Assembly (NCBI GenBank): GCA_012656075.1
Contig: JAAKBF010000122.1
Coordinates: 1 to 64,000, forward strand
DNA from: Phytophthora hibernalis
Taxonomy: Eukaryota; Oomycota; Peronosporomycetes; Peronosporales; Peronosporaceae
Reading direction: 5' to 3'
DNA: 64,000 bases
Part shown: in pieces, positions 63,701 through 64,000 of the stretch
How positions within the stretch are numbered: position 1 is the stretch's first letter
Layout of the letters: each line of letters opens with the position of its first letter
Translations under genes and position numbers: made by a program
The notes under the pieces: model-generated
Databases searched by the model: none
What the model saw: only the letters and a program-made list of their open reading frames with translations
What the model was told of the DNA's origin: nothing

Positions 63701-64000
63701 ATGGAGAGCGAGCCGATGCCGTCGTCGTTGGCGATGGTGACAACTCCGCCCAAGCGCAAACTGGGCGACGAAGTTTGGATGTCCTTACCAGCTCCACCCG
63801 GTACCCAACTTGTGGCAACGCAGGCAGACTTGGAGCAGTTGTTGAGTCTGGCGCCCAGCCACATTGACGATGCCATTACTCGACTCGAAGACGAGGAGCG
63901 TCACGAAAGAGGATCAAATAGCGTCAGCTCTGGACTGCTGTCTGCTTCTCCTGACGTAGCATCGATGACAGGAAGAATTTCACGGATCGTGTCGAAGGCT
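63701..64000 (+). CDS. Start of an unassigned gene, 3' truncated by the window
   Basis: From ATG 63,701 a frame of 100 codons stays open to the window end: MESEPMPSSLAMVTTPPKRK, then LGDEVWMSLPAPPGTQLV, and an acidic helical stretch (DDAITRLEDEERHERGSNSV). It is 148 bp downstream of the MAPKK-like stop on the same strand. A cag acceptor-like site at 63,657-63,659 could mark an upstream non-coding exon. No domain can be named from this part. Confidence 0.6.
   Translation, partial: MESEPMPSSLAMVTTPPKRKLGDEVWMSLPAPPGTQLVATQADLEQLLSLAPSHIDDAITRLEDEERHERGSNSVSSGLLSASPDVASMTGRISRIVSKA

Noticed and set aside
1..64000. RXLR effector genes
   Set aside because: Looked for a signal peptide followed by RXLR and EER within the first ~100 residues in the plausible ORFs. 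None was convincing.

Overview
The window reads as nuclear DNA of an oomycete, most likely Phytophthora or a close relative. Evidence: short GT-AG introns (about 55-112 bp), matches to the oomycete initiator YTCANTYY just upstream of several start codons, a Crinkler (CRN) effector gene with an LYLTRK/HVLVELP header, and many eukaryotic transposon classes. No tRNA, rRNA, CRISPR array or bacterial operon was found. It is a repeat-rich, gene-sparse region in which a few host genes sit among decayed mobile elements.

Layout. 0-6.7 kb: a decayed LINE (minus), a 102-bp minisatellite that switches orientation, and a broken tyrosine-recombinase retrotransposon (plus). 7-8.5 kb: two divergent beta-trefoil-like genes sharing a 178-bp promoter region. 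9.2-9.9 kb: Harbinger transposase remnant. 10.5-12.4 kb: CRN gene with P-loop NTPase and nuclease-like domains. 12.9-15.9 kb: two minus-strand pseudogenes (a secreted Cys-rich repeat protein and a class II histone deacetylase). 16.0-18.1 kb: NOA1/YqeH-type mitochondrial GTPase. 18.8-22.9 kb: a MULE with a SWIM-type transposase and a Ulp1-like protease. 24.1-29.6 kb: a nearly complete Ty3/gypsy chromovirus with 176/175-bp LTRs and a 5-bp target duplication, inserted in one arm of an older inverted repeat whose other arm still holds the empty site. 30.2-30.5 kb: palindromic satellite.

31.6-35.6 kb is a host gene island: a NOA1 fragment, two tandem glutathione S-transferases (one with three introns, one with none), and a COG0523 GTPase with an N-terminal membrane segment. 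36.4-39.8 kb: a copia element whose central 1.5 kb is inverted. 40.5-43.1 kb: another Cys-rich pseudogene and Harbinger remnants. 43.9-48.6 kb: Helitron remnant abutting a truncated MULE transposase. 49.3-50.0 kb: a compact 683-bp non-autonomous MULE-like element with 9-bp target duplications. 52.6-53.4 kb: ornithine carbamoyltransferase fragments, one copy fused to copia RNase H. 53.9-55.0 kb: a Nup85-like pseudogene.

56.2-63.6 kb: a duplicated module made of a kinase pseudogene, a Cys-rich secreted repeat gene containing three almost identical 1,017-bp in-frame units, and an intact four-exon MAPKK-like kinase with B-box and SAM domains. A further gene starts at 63,701 and runs off the window.

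The genes do not form an obvious pathway. The shared theme is pathogen biology (effector, detoxifying GSTs, surface repeat protein and signalling kinase) within a transposon-driven region. Several apparently functional genes (CRN, NOA1, COG0523, plus-strand trefoil, repeat gene) each carry a single-base frame break, so either these copies are recently decaying or the assembly contains indel errors.
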